This document shows, piece by piece, positions 61,494 to 64,000 of a DNA stretch of 64,000 nucleotides. A program made the position numbers and the translations under genes. The stretch comes from Mugil cephalus (Eukaryota > Chordata > Actinopteri > Mugiliformes > Mugilidae). The DNA lies in the NCBI RefSeq assembly GCF_022458985.1, contig NC_061777.1, forward strand, positions 7,976,668 through 8,040,667, written 5' to 3'. The notes below the pieces were generated by a model that saw nothing but the letters and a program-made list of their open reading frames with translations, had not been told where the DNA came from and ran no database searches. Numbering within the stretch: position 1 is the first letter of the stretch; each line of letters starts with the position of its first letter.

Positions 61494-64000
61494 GGTGAGG
61501 CCCCGGCAGATTCACACCCAGGAACCTACCACAGAGAAGATTGGAGGAAAAGAGCATATTAAAGGTTTGTTGTTAAACTCAAAACGGTGCAAGAAAGCGT
61601 TGCTTGTGAGCACATGTAAATGTGGATAGTGGTTTTAGGGGATTTATGATATGAGAACACTAAGAATTTTCAGATTGTTTTGAGAAAAAAAATCGTGAAT
61701 TTAATAAAATAGACAAAAAATCCACACACAATCTCACTGTGAGTCTAAAGTCATTCTATCTTCTGGTGCTTGGCAGGAAAGTGTTGGCAACAGTCGCCCA
61801 TCTATCACCCAGTGCCCATAGCTACAATTTCACCCATCTAACCAGCGTTTTTTTCCCCCAGCACCCTGACAAATTCTCTCAAATTCTCAACCTTCCTCTC
61901 ATACTTTTCAAATTAAGGGAAAGCAAGCCTCTTGCTGCCAGCTTCATTGCCGTTGTTTTCCCTTTATTGGACTCGTGGCAAACTTTAGTATAAAAGTTTT
62001 GTGCTTACTTCTTTATTCAGGTAGGAATAAAAGAAGGACAGAAACGCTGTGAAGACGTTAGAGATCGGGAGGAAACTCGAGGCAGTCTTTGCTCAGCAAC
62101 TTACAGGTGTAGCGGCGTCGACTCTCACCAGTGGGCCATAAATCATTAAAAGCAGGGTACATAGCCATCAGCTGAAAAACAGCTCTTATGTAACTGATGG
62201 CTGGTCCCTTGCCCACTCGGAAACGCAGTAACCACTGTTGGCAACAGGGTTTACACTGTAATACGACCTGGCTTAAGCGAGTTATCTAATTGATATCGCT
62301 GGCCGTGTTGGAGTTTGAGAGATAAATCATGTGAAATTAAGGCAGATCAGCTGCAGATCAAGAATAAAGTCTGCACTCTCAAAAACACAGAGAGGGAGCA
62401 GACGAGCAAGAACGAAAGCCAGCATCTTCAGAGATTCCCTTGTATGGATTTGTTTCAACTACAAAAGAGCGAAGACGTGTCCTGCTGTCATCAACGCTCT
62501 TCAAATAACTCTTTCTGTGGGTAAATCCATCAGGTTCATGAGTCTCATTAGGCTCAATGAAAGCCTTTTCCGAGGCATGTTCCTCTGCCTCCTACCATGT
62601 TGATCTTACTTTGCCCCATTAACTTTGCTAATTAAAAAAGTTGAGACCTCCCCACGGGGAGATGTTCCCTTTCAACTGGCCCGAGTTCCCACATTCATTA
62701 CTAACTCCAGTGGGAACAAAAGACACTGATAAGAGGTTCCCAGGGCTCTGTGATACTTCACAGGTGCAGGGAAGGCAGCAAAAAAAAAAAAAAAAAAGAG
62801 AAAAGAAACGGGGAGTAAAGGGTGTAAACCTGTAAATTGCACAGCCGGAGAATCAGCCGAGGCTCTAATGGGGTTATATAAGCCACTCTGGAGGGAATAC
62901 AAGACCGCGTGGAAACAGCAAGAGACAGCAGTATCCCGAGGCCAGACTGGTGTAACACTACAAACAATGAGTCCGACCTGTCAACGTTAAACATGTGGAT
63001 TCACACAGTGGTAGGCAGGAACACGGCTCGTCAGGCCGTCAGATGTGGGTCAGAGTTTTCTCCTTCCAACACAATCATATTTATGCTAGTTGAGCACTTC
63101 CTCCCAATAAAAAAAGTTAGTTGATCAATTATAGTCTTGATTAATTAATACGCCATAGTTTGCTAATATGACAGCCCAGACCTAAGTGAGCCCATGATGA
63201 GAAAAGATTAAAAATCAAAAGCCATTACAAGATGCCAGGTCAGATTAGAGTACAAATCATTTTAGAGCGGCAGTCAAAGAGGTGCTAGTTGCTGCATTCA
63301 AGTCTTGTCCCAAAACTGCTCAGTGATTAGCCGGGGGTTTAAATAGAGTCAGTTTCTTACTTAAAAAGGAGCCACACAGGGAGTGTAGGGCTGCATGATT
63401 CATCGAATTTTTAAATCGTGATCACGATTTTGGCTGCTACGATTAAATCAATCTGATCGTCGACGATATTTACATTTAAAACATGGGTTCTGCTGCATAT
63501 CTACAGTAATTAAGCAACGCCTCAACCAGCAGCCTGCAAACCACCAGGCTCCATAAGGCCGCAGAAATAACAAGCGAGTGCAAATTGGTTTAGTGATGTT
63601 TGATAACATCGATTTCTTTTACAATCCGATACGGGGTAAAATTCAGGCTGGTATCGGCGATACTGATCCAATACCAATACTTTGTGTGAATACACCCTAA
63701 TGTGTCAGTAAACCTTTAAAAAAAAGAAAAGTAGTGTATTTGAAATCATAGCTTCATAAAGAATACAAGACATCACAGTGATTTATTTAATTATTTTAAA
63801 CTGTGGCCTCATTTACTATATAGCCAAGCTAATACAACAACACGAAAACCTAAACCAAAGCGGACACAACAATACAAAATATGTGACAATACTGTTTCAG
63901 GAAAAGTAAAATAATAAGATCATTAAGATAAATGATTGTTTAACTATTAATAACTACTATAAAATGAAAACTTGTACCTTGATTCTGACTCTGTTCTCTC
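61494..64000. other. gpat2 upstream DNA
   Basis: Holds the gpat2 5' UTR and presumably its promoter. A possible acceptor (CTCTGTGGTAG) at about 61526 suggests a spliced 5' UTR exon starting near 61525. The rest has no recognised gene. Around 63385-63480 (AGGGCTGCATGATTCATCGA, then GTGATCACGATTTTGGCTGC) and 63600-63720 are fragments that look like common fish hAT-type repeats. There is an A17 run at 62781-62797. Confidence 0.5.

Overview
The window is nuclear DNA of a ray-finned (teleost) fish. It holds four vertebrate-type, intron-containing genes with GT-AG splice sites, and the introns and spacers contain fish-type repeats: Tc1/mariner relics, TTAA-flanked and other MITEs, LINE tails and an eroded LINE endonuclease, and microsatellites. 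No prokaryotic operon, CRISPR array, rRNA or tRNA gene was seen. I cannot name the species. All gene models below were built by hand from splice sites and reading-frame continuity, and each keeps one open frame from ATG to stop.

Layout. 1-10.6 kb: no gene recognised, only dispersed repeats and simple repeats. 11,170-13,335 (minus): pcna, complete in 6 coding exons (260 aa). 15,034-21,679 (minus): an M17 (leucyl) aminopeptidase of the W07G4.4-like subfamily, complete in 15 coding exons (516 aa). 21.7-24.8 kb: a divergent intergenic/promoter region that carries a tandem duplication of the aminopeptidase 5' region. 24,812-30,186 (plus): fahd2, a fumarylacetoacetate hydrolase-domain protein with a probable mitochondrial presequence, in 7 coding exons (323 aa). 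32,541-61,493 (minus): gpat2, a glycerol-3-phosphate acyltransferase 2 spread over 29 kb in 22 coding exons (796 aa), converging on fahd2. 61.5-64 kb: gpat2 upstream DNA with repeats.

The four genes do not form a pathway. PCNA is the replication and repair sliding clamp; the aminopeptidase is a putative cytosolic metallopeptidase; FAHD2 is a putative mitochondrial FAH-fold hydrolase; GPAT2 is a mitochondrial GPAT-family protein known in mammals for a germline piRNA role.

The observations most worth following are: (i) GPAT2 here has Arg where the acyltransferase catalytic His of the HX4D motif should be, on top of degenerate motifs II and III; (ii) the second half of fahd2 exon 6 plus its splice donor is tandemly duplicated inside the next intron, and the copy runs into a 44-bp near-perfect inverted repeat starting at the duplicated donor; (iii) the first intron of pcna holds a compact promoter-like cluster (ETS, two E2F-type sites, a full CRE, a YY1-type site); (iv) a tandem duplication lies between the divergent aminopeptidase and fahd2 promoters; (v) two gpat2 3' splice sites sit on UG repeats; (vi) at least six copies of one internally deleted Tc1-type element lie in 30 kb.
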